Positions 1-6,777 of a stretch of 9,964 nt of DNA are shown here, in pieces; the stretch's first letter is position 1, and every line of letters starts with the position of its first letter. Under the pieces are notes generated by a model. The model ran no database searches. It saw only the letters and a list, made by a program, of their open reading frames with translations, and had not been told where the DNA came from. The translations under genes and the position numbers were made by a program. This DNA comes from JANRKG01 sp033763635 (GTDB lineage: Bacteria; Cyanobacteriota; Cyanobacteriia; GCF-001939115): NCBI GenBank assembly GCA_033763635.1, contig JANRKG010000287.1, positions 1-9,964 of the forward strand. The letters run 5' to 3'.

Positions 1-1868
1 CAGCCATCCAGCACACTGAGATTAGGCAACCCGTTCATCGCTGCCTTCATGCCACTTGTGCCCGATGCTTCACGGGGCCGACGGGGGGTATTTAACCAGA
101 CATCACACCCCGCCACCATCAGCCGAGAAACGTGAATATCGTAGTCTGGGATAAAGACGACATAGCGATGCATCCCCTCTTCCCGAATGAAGTGGATGAT
201 CTGGCGGATCAGTTCTTTCCCAGGGCTGTCTTTGGGGTGAGCCTTCCCTGCGATCACAAACTGTACAGGCCGTTTAGTCTCCAACAGTAATTTCTTAATC
301 CGCGCCAGATCCCGTAAAAACAGGGTGGCTCGCTTGTAGGTTGCGAATCGACGGGCAAAGCCGATCGTCAACACTGAAGGGTCCAATACTTCCTGTGCTT
401 CCGCAATCTCTGTAATGGAAGCCCCCCGATCGCGCAGACTTTTCTGAAGCCGATCGCGCACAAACACCACCAGTTCCGATCGGCAACGCTCATGGTTCCG
501 CCACAGTTCCTCATCAGGGATCGAGTCTACCCGTTCCCACAGGGGATGATCGCCAGGAGCATCAGACCAGCTTGGCCCCAGGTAGCGATCGTACAATTCC
601 TGAGTAGACTTGGCGACGCAACTTCGAGCATGAACCCCATTTGTAATTGAGGTAATCGGGACTTCATCTCCCGGCACTCCCGGCCAGAGGGCGCGAAACA
701 TCGCCCGTGAAACGGCCCCGTGCAGCTTACTGACCCCATTCACAAAAGTTGCCATCCGAATCGCCAGGATCGCCATACTGAAGGGAGAGGACAGATCCCC
801 CGTATTTTCCCGGCCCAGGGCCAAAAATTCCTCCCGTGAGAGGCCGAAGACCTGGGCATAGTACCCCAGATAGTGCAGAATCTTATCCGCCGGAAACAGG
901 TCGATCCCCGCCGGAACGGGAGTATGGGTCGTGAAGATCTGGCTGGCTTTCGCGACCTGCATGGACTCTGCAAACGTCAACCCTTCATCCTGCATCATGA
1001 CCCGAATCCGCTCCAGGGCCAGAAATGCCGAGTGGCCTTCATTCATGTGGTAGACCGTCGGTTCCAATCCCAACGCTCTCAACATCTGCACCCCGCCGAT
1101 CCCCAGCATAATTTCCTGGTGAATCCGCATATCAATGTCACCCCCGTATAACTCGTCGGTGATGTCATGGTCGTAGGCATTGTTGGGTTCAATGTTCGTA
1201 TCTAACAGGTAGAGGGGAACGGTGCCGACCTGAATCCGCCAAACTCGCGCGTACACCTTTCGCCCCGGATAGTCCACCTCGATCCGCAACTCAGACCCAT
1301 CCGCTTTGCGCTCCAGTTGTAGGGGCATGTTGTAGAAATCGTTGATGGGGTAGCGTTCTTGCTGCCAACCATCGGCATTCAGGTATTGGGCAAAATACCC
1401 TTCCTGATATAGCAGCCCCACGCCCACCAGGGGTAAGCCTAGATCACTGGCAGACTTTAAGTGATCCCCGGCCAGCACCCCTAACCCTCCCGAATAGATG
1501 GGAAGGCAATCTGTGAGGCCAAATTCCGCCGAAAAGTAGGCATAGCAGGCTTGTTTGCCCACCTGCGATCGTTGTCTGCGATACCAGGTTCTTTCCTGGA
1601 TATACTCCTCTAACTGGCGGGCTGCCCGCTCCATGTGGGCGATGAATCCTTCATCTTCCGCCGCTTCCCGTAGCCGTTCCTGGCTGATGGTGCCTAACAT
1701 TAGCACCGGATTGTGCCGACTCGATTCCCACAAATCGCGATCGAGACGACGAAACAAATCTTTTGTCTCAAAATTCCAGTCCCAATGGATGTTATAAGCC
1801 AAATTCCGTAAGGGTTCCAGCCGTTGCGGGAGGGACGGAGAGACATTGAATGTACGAATAGGCCGCAT
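1..1868 (-). CDS. glgP: Alpha-glucan (glycogen) phosphorylase, Thermus-type, 3' end outside window
   Basis: The enzyme releases glucose-1-phosphate from alpha-1,4-glucan (glycogen) with inorganic phosphate, using pyridoxal phosphate (PLP), in the cytoplasm. I translated the minus strand from ATG at 1866-1868: 622 codons stay open to the window edge. The protein starts MRPIRTFNVSPSLPQRLEPL, and its first ~110 residues match the DUF3417 region of the short (about 850-residue) GT35 family. The core then begins, with YSGGLGVLAGDHLKSASDLG near residues 120-140 and FARRFATYKRAT near 525-535. Near the edge, EASGTSGMKAAMN fits the phosphorylase PLP signature, with the PLP lysine at K608. About 230 residues are therefore missing, cut by the window and not by mutation. 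An in-frame TAG two codons upstream makes this ATG the first possible start. No strong ribosome site is seen. The gene is divergent from ligA. Symbols glgP and malP are used interchangeably for this type. Confidence 0.95.
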   Translation of the reverse strand, partial: MRPIRTFNVSPSLPQRLEPLRNLAYNIHWDWNFETKDLFRRLDRDLWESSRHNPVLMLGTISQERLREAAEDEGFIAHMERAARQLEEYIQERTWYRRQRSQVGKQACYAYFSAEFGLTDCLPIYSGGLGVLAGDHLKSASDLGLPLVGVGLLYQEGYFAQYLNADGWQQERYPINDFYNMPLQLERKADGSELRIEVDYPGRKVYARVWRIQVGTVPLYLLDTNIEPNNAYDHDITDELYGGDIDMRIHQEIMLGIGGVQMLRALGLEPTVYHMNEGHSAFLALERIRVMMQDEGLTFAESMQVAKASQIFTTHTPVPAGIDLFPADKILHYLGYYAQVFGLSREEFLALGRENTGDLSSPFSMAILAIRMATFVNGVSKLHGAVSRAMFRALWPGVPGDEVPITSITNGVHARSCVAKSTQELYDRYLGPSWSDAPGDHPLWERVDSIPDEELWRNHERCRSELVVFVRDRLQKSLRDRGASITEIAEAQEVLDPSVLTIGFARRFATYKRATLFLRDLARIKKLLLETKRPVQFVIAGKAHPKDSPGKELIRQIIHFIREEGMHRYVVFIPDYDIHVSRLMVAGCDVWLNTPRRPREASGTSGMKAAMNGLPNLSVLDG

Positions 1869-2099
1869 AACCTAAGAGGCTCCATGCTCAGCTAAGGTTA
1901 ATTGTGACCCCAGTTTTTCAATCAAAGGCGAGTCTTAACACTTCCTTGAGATAGATCCCCGATCCCCGATGTTTTTCGTAATAAACGCTACAACGGTCTT
2001 ATTCTTTTTGTGGTGCGAATGCTTGATGGGTTGATGACAGGTACACTTGTGCCACAATGATGCAAGCAAATTTTATTCAGCCTCTTTCCTTCTGATCCC
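1869..2099. promoter_or_regulatory. Divergent intergenic region between glgP and ligA
   Basis: These 231 bases separate two outward-facing genes and must hold both promoters unless one lies inside a gene. I see no credible open reading frame. It contains a LexA-box-like sequence near ligA (listed separately) and a short tandem GATCCCC GATCCCC near 1955-1970. For ligA, a weak candidate promoter is TTGTGC at 2047-2052 and TTTTAT at 2071-2076 (18 bp apart). For glgP, a weak candidate on the minus strand is TTGATT followed about 16 bp later by AATTAA. Neither resembles a strong sigma-70-type promoter, so exact start sites are not claimed. Confidence 0.5.
2040..2053. promoter_or_regulatory. Candidate LexA (SOS) box upstream of ligA
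   Basis: GGTACACTTGTGCC reads as an imperfect inverted repeat, GGTAC-N4-GTGCC. Against the cyanobacterial LexA consensus as I remember it, RGTACNNNDGTWCB, 13 of 14 positions fit, and the only miss is G where A/T is expected. Inside it lies a perfect dyad TTGTG-C-CACAA (2047-2057). It sits 46 bases before the ligA ATG and would overlap the weak -35 candidate, a position suited to repression. The match may be chance, and ligA is not a universal SOS gene. Confidence 0.35.
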
Positions 2100-4121
2100 A
2101 TGACCCCTGAGATTCAGCAAGAAGCCCAGAAACTCCGGCAAGTGTTGCAAAAAGCGGCCTACGAATACTACGTGTTAGATGCGCCCACCATGGAGGATGC
2201 GGTGTATGACCGACTGTATCGGCAATTGCTGGAGTTAGAAACCCAATACCCGGAGTTAATCACCCCAGACAGCCCGACGCAACGGGTGGGCGATCGTCCC
2301 GCCAGTCAGTTCGTCAGCGTTCGCCACAACATCCCCCTCTACAGCCTGGACAATGCCTTTAACGAAGCAGAACTTACGGCATGGCAGGAACGGTGTCGGC
2401 GGGATGCACCGGGGATGGAAGGCTTCGAGACGGTGTGTGAACTGAAAATTGATGGGTCAGCGATCGCCCTGACCTACGAACAAGGGGTGCTGGTGCGAGG
2501 AACCACTCGTGGGGATGGGATCACAGGGGAAGAGATCACCCAGAACCTCCGAACGATCAAAGCGATCCCCCTGCGGCTGAACCTGGACAATCCGCCGCCT
2601 GTAGTGGAAGTACGGGGGGAAGCGTTTCTCTCTAAAACAGTCTTTGAGCAAATCAACCAGGAACGTACTCAGGCCGGAGAGAGCCTGTTTGCCAATCCGC
2701 GAAACGCTGCCGCCGGAACCCTGCGCCAATTGGATTCCCGGATTGTGGCCCGCCGCAAATTGGATTTCTTCGCGTACACCCTCTATGTGCCGGGAGCAAC
2801 GGAGAATCTGCCGACGACCCAGTGGGAAGCCCTGGAGCAGTTGCGAACCTTTGGGTTTCGGGTGAATCCCAACAAACAACGGTGCAAGTCTCTGGAGGAA
2901 ATCAAAGCCTATTGCGAATATTGGGACACCCATCGATCGACCCTGGAATATATGACCGATGGAGTTGTGATCAAACTGAATTCCTTTGCGTTGCAGGAAC
3001 GGCTGGGCTTCACCCAAAAGTTTCCCCGTTGGGCGATCGCCTTCAAATATCCGGCAGAGGAGTCCCCGACCAAGGTGCGGGCGGTGACGGTGCAGGTGGG
3101 TCGCACGGGTGCGCTTACTCCCGTTGCCGAACTGGAACCTGTGCAACTGGCGGGAACGACGGTCTCACGGGCCACTTTGCACAACCGCGATCGGCTCACA
3201 GAACTGGATCTCCATATTGGGGATACAGTAATTGTCCGCAAGGCCGGGGAGATTATTCCTGAAGTGGTGCGAGTGCTACCCGATCTGCGGCCTGGGGATG
3301 CGTTGCGCTATGAAATGCCGACCCACTGCCCCGAATGTGGTCAACCCGTAATTCGCCCGGAAGGGGAGGCCGTCACCCGTTGTCTGAATGTCTCTTGTCC
3401 GGCGATCGTGCGGGGTGTGCTGGTTCATTGGGCCAGTCGGGATGCGCTGGATATCAATGGGGTGGGGGATAAGCTGATTCAACAACTGGTGGATCGGGAT
3501 CTGGTGCGATCGGTGGCGGATCTGTATGATCTGACCGTTCCCCAATTGCTGACCCTGGAGCGCATGGGCCAGAAGTTAGCGGAAAAGATTGTCGGGGCGA
3601 TCGACCAATCCAAAGCCCAGCCCTGGCCCCGTGTCTTGTACGGCCTGGGGATTCGCCATGTGGGGGCTGTGAATGCCCAGGTCTTGACGGACCAATTTAC
3701 AACCGTCGAGCAACTGGCCCAGGCAGAGACCAGTACGATCGCCTCAGTGTATGGTATCGGCTCTGAGATTGCCCAGGCTGTGCATGAGTGGTTCCGAATT
3801 CCGGCAAATCAGGCTCTGGTCGAGCGTCTACAGGCTCAGGGGCTTCAGTTTGTGGGGGCGGTAAAGCTTCCTTCTTCCTCTAGCCAACAAATTCTATCTG
3901 GGAAAACCTTTGTTGTGACGGGAACTTTACCCACCCTTAAACGGGATGAGGCGGAAGAGATGATCCGCAATGCAGGGGGAAAAGTGACCAGTTCCATCAG
4001 TGCGAAGACCCATTACTTAGTAGTCGGGGAAAATGCGGGGTCCAAGTTGGAAAAAGCCAGAGCACTTGGCATTCCCGAACTATCAGAAGCAGATTTGCTA
4101 GAAATGCTCCGGCTCCCCTGA
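2100..4121 (+). CDS. ligA: NAD-dependent DNA ligase LigA
   Basis: Seals single-strand nicks during replication and repair, using NAD+ to adenylate itself and then the DNA 5' phosphate. The 673-residue length is that of a full bacterial LigA (E. coli 671). Domain order is complete. The N-terminal Ia region has the YEYYVLDAPTMEDAVYDRLY motif (about 21-40) that binds the NMN half. The adenylation domain has KIDG with catalytic lysine K116. An OB fold follows (GRTGALTPVAELEPV, about 337-351). The four-cysteine zinc finger is at C410, C413, C428 and C433. Helix-hairpin-helix repeats cover about 440-590, and a BRCT domain runs from about residue 599 (SGKTFVVTGTLP) to the end. There is no clear Shine-Dalgarno before the ATG, which is common in cyanobacteria. 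Its 3' end overlaps the convergent small gene by 24 bases. A possible LexA site lies upstream. Confidence 0.98.
   Translation: MTPEIQQEAQKLRQVLQKAAYEYYVLDAPTMEDAVYDRLYRQLLELETQYPELITPDSPTQRVGDRPASQFVSVRHNIPLYSLDNAFNEAELTAWQERCRRDAPGMEGFETVCELKIDGSAIALTYEQGVLVRGTTRGDGITGEEITQNLRTIKAIPLRLNLDNPPPVVEVRGEAFLSKTVFEQINQERTQAGESLFANPRNAAAGTLRQLDSRIVARRKLDFFAYTLYVPGATENLPTTQWEALEQLRTFGFRVNPNKQRCKSLEEIKAYCEYWDTHRSTLEYMTDGVVIKLNSFALQERLGFTQKFPRWAIAFKYPAEESPTKVRAVTVQVGRTGALTPVAELEPVQLAGTTVSRATLHNRDRLTELDLHIGDTVIVRKAGEIIPEVVRVLPDLRPGDALRYEMPTHCPECGQPVIRPEGEAVTRCLNVSCPAIVRGVLVHWASRDALDINGVGDKLIQQLVDRDLVRSVADLYDLTVPQLLTLERMGQKLAEKIVGAIDQSKAQPWPRVLYGLGIRHVGAVNAQVLTDQFTTVEQLAQAETSTIASVYGIGSEIAQAVHEWFRIPANQALVERLQAQGLQFVGAVKLPSSSSQQILSGKTFVVTGTLPTLKRDEAEEMIRNAGGKVTSSISAKTHYLVVGENAGSKLEKARALGIPELSEADLLEMLRLP
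2460..2467. repeat. HIP1 octamer GCGATCGC
   Basis: A full copy of the cyanobacterial highly iterated palindrome, inside ligA. It is part of a window-wide excess of the CGATCG core. Confidence 0.85.
3033..3040. repeat. HIP1 octamer GCGATCGC
   Basis: Second full HIP1 copy, in ligA within the longer palindrome GGCGATCGCC (3032-3041). Confidence 0.85.
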
Positions 4122-4358
4122 AAAGTATCGTTCGACCATTTCTTCGAGGGTTTGGAGTTCTCCCCAAATCCCATCGGTCAACCATTCGTCAGGGGCATTC
4201 AAGAGTTGATGTTGCTCCTTCTCCAGTAGCCGAACCAGGTCAACATTACCCTCGGCGTGGGCCACCTGAATGCGCCGTGCCAGATTCTGGAGAAGATTAT
4301 CCCGATGAGTGAGGGCTGCTTGTTTCAGATCATTGGGGCTAACGTTAGGAACCGTCAT
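4098..4358 (-). CDS. Small conserved-looking hypothetical protein, 86 aa
   Basis: I cannot name this family with certainty. The 86-residue protein starts MTVPNVSPNDLKQAALTHRD and appears soluble and helical. The heptad-like stretch LLQNLARRIQVAHAEGN followed by LVRLLEKEQHQL (about 24-54) suggests a coiled coil or helical hairpin, and the acidic tail ends EEMVERYFSGEPEHF. There is no signal peptide or membrane segment. Similar short proteins of the pattern 'L-x-RL-x-VA-x-A-x-G-(N/D)-x-x-LV-x-x-LE-x-E' recur in cyanobacteria as I recall, with unknown role. The frame stays open upstream to a TTG at 4452-4454 (118 residues), but that extension is of poor composition, so I prefer the ATG at 4356-4358. 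It converges on ligA and the two coding ends overlap by 24 bases (4098-4121), leaving no room for a terminator between them. Confidence 0.65.
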   Translation of the reverse strand: MTVPNVSPNDLKQAALTHRDNLLQNLARRIQVAHAEGNVDLVRLLEKEQHQLLNAPDEWLTDGIWGELQTLEEMVERYFSGEPEHF

Positions 4359-4606
4359 GGATGAAGTGGCCTTGATGGGTGGAAATAGTGTGTCATGGGG
4401 ATCATCAAAGCTTCTGTAGTTTTTACTACGCCATTTTTTCCCACCATGAAGCAATGCCGATCTTTTCCTCCGATCGTCAAACTTTCCTGATTTTGTAATG
4501 ATTCACTCCTGTTGAAAGAGGGATTCTTTCCACAAATCAGACAAATAGGGGATTTCACTGAAGCGGCTCCCCAGGTAAAATCCCTTCGTGAAAATAGCTT
4601 GGGGGA
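4359..4606. promoter_or_regulatory. Divergent intergenic region before the Rieske gene
   Basis: About 250 bases between the divergent small minus-strand gene and the Rieske gene. No gene is supported here. The minus-strand extension of the small gene and a longer minus-strand frame running into the Rieske gene both look like shadows. It holds the GTA-N8-TAC palindrome listed separately. For the Rieske gene, a possible promoter is TTTCAC (4553-4558), 17 bp, TAAAAT (4576-4581). The -10 is good and the -35 poor, and it would give a leader of about 20 bases. Confidence 0.4.
4416..4429. promoter_or_regulatory. Candidate NtcA-type site GTA-N8-TAC
   Basis: The sequence GTAGTTTTTACTAC is a perfect GTA-N8-TAC palindrome, the core bound by the cyanobacterial nitrogen regulator NtcA. 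Five base pairs on each side are symmetric (GTAGT/ACTAC around TTTT). It lies 58 bases before the small minus-strand ATG and about 177 before the Rieske start. The classical -10 box some 22 bases downstream is not evident in either direction (the nearest is TATTTC, 28 bases away on the minus side). A six-base-specific motif arises 2-3 times per 10 kb by chance, so this is only a candidate; it could also be just a small hairpin. Confidence 0.3.
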
Positions 4607-5659
4607 GTGATGGGAGAGAAAAATTTTTTCCTGCGGGATCTCTGGTATTTTGCTCTGGGAAGTGCCCGCCTCAAACCGGGGCAGATGATGGCAAAAACCA
4701 TTCTGGGAGAACCGATTTTGCTGGGGCGGACGCTTAAGGGAGAAGCCTTTGCCCTGCGAGATATCTGTCCGCACCGAGGGGTGCCCCTCTCCTGTGGGCG
4801 GTTTGATGGCAACGAAGTAGAGTGCTGTTATCACGGATGGCGCTTTGATAGTACGGGCCGCTGCACTGACATTCCTTCCCTCACCCAGGATCACGATCTT
4901 GACCTGTCCCTGTTTGGCGTTCGTTCCTATCCACTTCAAGAAGTGCAGGGCAATCTTTGGATTTACATCCCCTCTAGCGATCGTTCTGATGCAGCCATTC
5001 CCAAACTCGAAGTTCCAGTAATACCGGATCTGGGCGATCGTTCTCCGGACCTGCACTATCAGGTTTCCTTTCCCTGTTTTCTTGATCATGCAGTCGTTGG
5101 TTTGATGGACCCTGCTCACGGTCCTTTTGTCCATCGGGTCTGGTGGTGGCGTTCCAGGGGACCCCTTTTCGAAAAGTCCAAAACCTTTGACCCCTCGCCC
5201 TATGGCTTTACCATGCGGCGGCATCGCCTCCTCAAAACCTCGCTGCTATATCGCATTCTGGGAGGGGTTCCAGAGGTGGAGATTATCTTCCGGCTCCCCA
5301 GTGTGCGGATCGAAACCGTCCGGACCTCCCGCCATATCCTGTGTAACCTGACGACCCTGACCCCCATTTCGGAAACAGAGACAGAGGTGAATTCCCTGTT
5401 TTACTGGACGGCCCCCTGGCTGAGTCCGTTTAAATCAGTTTTGCGATCGTTTGTCCAAACTTTCTTTGAACAGGATCGCAGTGTGGTGATGAAACAGCAG
5501 ATCGGGCTAAAACACAATCCCAGCTTGATGTTAATCAAGGATGCGGATACCCAGGCTAAGTGGTATTACCAGTTGAAGAGCGAATACGCCCGATCGATCG
5601 ATTCAGGCGAACCTTTTGTAAATCCTGTTAAGGAACAGGTGTTGCGCTGGCGAAGTTAA
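4607..5659 (+). CDS. Rieske [2Fe-2S] non-heme iron oxygenase, substrate unknown
   Basis: A 350-residue oxygenase-component protein of the ring-hydroxylating / VanA-PaO-like group. Such enzymes take electrons through the Rieske cluster to a mononuclear iron that activates O2. Rieske ligands are visible as CPH (C54, H56) and C73-C-Y-H76 followed by GW. The C-terminal domain carries D168-P-A-H171-x4-H176, which fits the 2-His facial triad, and FFEQD (D290), a good third ligand. The usual Asn three residues before the first Asp in VanA/PaO-type enzymes is Gly165 here (VVGLMDPAHGPFVH). No membrane helix is obvious, unlike chloroplast PaO/CAO. GTG (4607) and ATG (4610) are adjacent. An in-frame TAG at 4595 excludes earlier starts, and GGGGGAG just upstream may be a tight ribosome site. 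No reductase or ferredoxin partner gene is in the window, so the substrate cannot be inferred. Confidence 0.9.
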   Translation: MMGEKNFFLRDLWYFALGSARLKPGQMMAKTILGEPILLGRTLKGEAFALRDICPHRGVPLSCGRFDGNEVECCYHGWRFDSTGRCTDIPSLTQDHDLDLSLFGVRSYPLQEVQGNLWIYIPSSDRSDAAIPKLEVPVIPDLGDRSPDLHYQVSFPCFLDHAVVGLMDPAHGPFVHRVWWWRSRGPLFEKSKTFDPSPYGFTMRRHRLLKTSLLYRILGGVPEVEIIFRLPSVRIETVRTSRHILCNLTTLTPISETETEVNSLFYWTAPWLSPFKSVLRSFVQTFFEQDRSVVMKQQIGLKHNPSLMLIKDADTQAKWYYQLKSEYARSIDSGEPFVNPVKEQVLRWRS

Positions 5660-5893
5660 GGTGATTTTTTGAAAAGAGTTTACCAGTAGGCTGCCCTTCG
5701 ACTCCGCTCAGGGCACGGTTGCTGGTTGAGCGAAGCCGAAACCAGCGGGAAGATTATTTTCTGGAAATCTCCTAAGGCCGTTGTTGCAGCGTGATTCTTA
5801 AGGTTGATAGTGGTGGTCCACGTAACACAACTCTAGCGAGAAGGAGGGGTTCAAGGAACTGAGTAGAGTGGAAGAGTCGCATCGGTTCTTCTC
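5660..5893. other. Intergenic region after the Rieske gene
   Basis: 234 bases with no gene I can support. The first half holds the double-hairpin element listed separately. The second half (about 5800-5893) should hold the promoter of the small membrane protein. TTGATA at 5804-5809 is a fair -35, but no convincing -10 follows at the right distance. A GTGG-TGGT-CCAC mini-dyad follows it, and a GGAGGGG stretch near 5843-5849 is too far from the next ATG to act as its ribosome site. Confidence 0.4.
5692..5746. repeat. Two-hairpin repeat-like element
   Basis: Two adjacent perfect inverted repeats: TGCCCT (5692-5697) with AGGGCA (5710-5715), and GCTGGTT (5721-5727) with AACCAGC (5740-5746). The loops also complement each other: TTCGACTCCGCTCA and TGAGCGAAGCCGAA match at 12 of 14 positions when one is inverted. 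The whole stretch can therefore fold either as two small hairpins or as one long stem. CCCTTCGACTCCGCTCAGGG-like words are familiar to me as dispersed intergenic repeats in cyanobacteria and other bacteria. It sits 30 bases after the Rieske stop, so it may also act as a transcription terminator or mRNA-end structure, although no U-run follows it directly. Confidence 0.6.
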
Positions 5894-6082
5894 ATGAATA
5901 CAAACAACACAACCCTCTGGGTGATGCTACTGGGACTGTTAATCCTGTCCGTCTTTGCTCCCTTTTCAGCCCTCTCCCTGATGCTGATTTTTCTGGTTGG
6001 TGCAACTCTGTTTTGGATGGGCTGGACCCTGATTGAAGCGTTTCGGGGTGAGAGTCAGCAGGAACCGGATCATAAGTCGTGA
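5894..6082 (+). CDS. Small two-helix membrane protein, 62 aa
   Basis: Not a family I can name. The 62-residue protein has a short polar start (MNTNNTT), a hydrophobic helix at about 8-29 (LWVMLLGLLILSVFAPFSAL), a second at about 30-50 (MLIFLVGATLFWMGWTLIEA) and a charged tail (FRGESQQEPDHKS). It is probably an inner- or thylakoid-membrane hairpin with both ends on one side. Codon use resembles the neighbouring genes, and the hydrophobic pattern is too regular for a random frame. No Shine-Dalgarno is seen. It lies 59 bases before the LOG-family gene on the same strand, so the two may be cotranscribed, although a possible promoter for the LOG gene lies in the gap. A long frame on the opposite strand is a shadow. 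Confidence 0.7.
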   Translation: MNTNNTTLWVMLLGLLILSVFAPFSALSLMLIFLVGATLFWMGWTLIEAFRGESQQEPDHKS

Positions 6083-6107
6083 AACGTGCATTCTGCAAAA
6101 ACAGCTT

Positions 6108-6128
6108 AGAATCGGCAAGTACGATTCT
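6108..6128. promoter_or_regulatory. 7-bp dyad and possible -10 before the LOG gene
   Basis: AGAATCG (6108-6114) and CGATTCT (6122-6128) are perfect inverted repeats with a 7-base spacer, 13 bases before the start codon. TAGAAT at 6107-6112 is a 5/6 match to the -10 consensus and overlaps the left arm, with no good -35. It could be an operator over a promoter, a 5' RNA hairpin controlling ribosome access, or a weak terminator for the upstream gene. The sequence does not decide. Confidence 0.35.
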
Positions 6129-6141
6129 TTACAAGTGATCT

Positions 6142-6726
6142 ATGAACCGCATTTGTGTATTTTGTGGCTCTAACATTGGGGCTAAGCCTCTTTATCAGAC
6201 GATCGCCCAACAAATGGGGATGTGTCTGGCAAACCGCCAACTGGAGTTAGTCTACGGGGGCGGAAATGTGGGCCTGATGGGGACGATCGCAGATGCGGTA
6301 CTGGCAGCGGGAGGACGGGTGACGGGGGTGATCCCGGAAGCGCTGATGGCAAAAGAGTTGGCCCACACAGGGTTAACGGAGTTGCATGTCGTCGGGTCCA
6401 TGCATGAACGCAAAGCCCTCATGGTCCAGTTGGCGGATGGGTTTGTGGCTCTGCCCGGAGGGTTTGGAACGCTGGACGAGTTTTGTGAGGTGTTGACCTG
6501 GGCGCAATTGGGCTTTCACCAAAAACCCTGTGGGATTTTAAATGTTGAAGGATACTATGATTCTCTGCTTGCCTTAGTAAATCATGCAGTGCAGGAACGG
6601 TTCATCCATCCTGAACACCGTTCGCTTGTTTTAGAATCGAATGACCCTGAGCAATTGCTGGACCAGATGATTCAGTATCAACCTGCGATCGTAGAGAAGT
6701 GGATTGAACGGAAGGTGCAGACTTAG
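6142..6726 (+). CDS. LOG-family cytokinin riboside 5'-monophosphate phosphoribohydrolase-like protein
   Basis: A 194-residue protein of the LOG family (TIGR00730, lysine-decarboxylase-like fold by old annotation). Characterised members hydrolyse N6-modified AMP (or AMP) to the free base and ribose 5-phosphate, so in bacteria the role may be cytokinin release or nucleotide salvage. The start MNRICVFCGSN is typical. VYGGGNVGLMG (37-47) forms the nucleotide loop, MHERK (87-91) carries the conserved Arg, and LPGGFGTLDEFCEVLTW (104-120) contains the family signature PGGxGT with catalytic Glu113. Length and composition are normal. The start ATG has no clear Shine-Dalgarno. The gene follows the small membrane protein and precedes CheR by 51 bases. 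A functional link to chemosensing is not indicated. The exact substrate is not readable from sequence. Confidence 0.93.
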   Translation: MNRICVFCGSNIGAKPLYQTIAQQMGMCLANRQLELVYGGGNVGLMGTIADAVLAAGGRVTGVIPEALMAKELAHTGLTELHVVGSMHERKALMVQLADGFVALPGGFGTLDEFCEVLTWAQLGFHQKPCGILNVEGYYDSLLALVNHAVQERFIHPEHRSLVLESNDPEQLLDQMIQYQPAIVEKWIERKVQT

Positions 6727-6777
6727 GGTAAAGAGAAATGATTATAGTTCCCCTCCTACCCATGCCTACTCTCCTTT

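Noticed and set aside
740..1151. Short open frames on both strands within 295-1885
   Set aside because: All lie within the continuous glgP reading frame on the minus strand, which matches the glucan phosphorylase family along its full length.
1955..1970. Tandem GATCCCC in the glgP-ligA intergenic region
   Set aside because: Only two units of seven bases; too little to call an iteron or binding array.
2457..3146. 229-codon open frame on the minus strand inside ligA
   Set aside because: It lies wholly antisense to a full-length, motif-complete ligase and has the His/Arg/Pro-rich composition of a shadow frame; no domain is recognisable.
4355..5224. 289-codon open frame on the minus strand
   Set aside because: It is antisense to the Rieske-domain half of the oxygenase gene, whose metal ligands are intact; the translation has low-complexity, shadow-like composition.
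5692..5746. CRISPR-like repeat
   Set aside because: Only one pair of different hairpins with no regular spacers; no array is present anywhere in the window.
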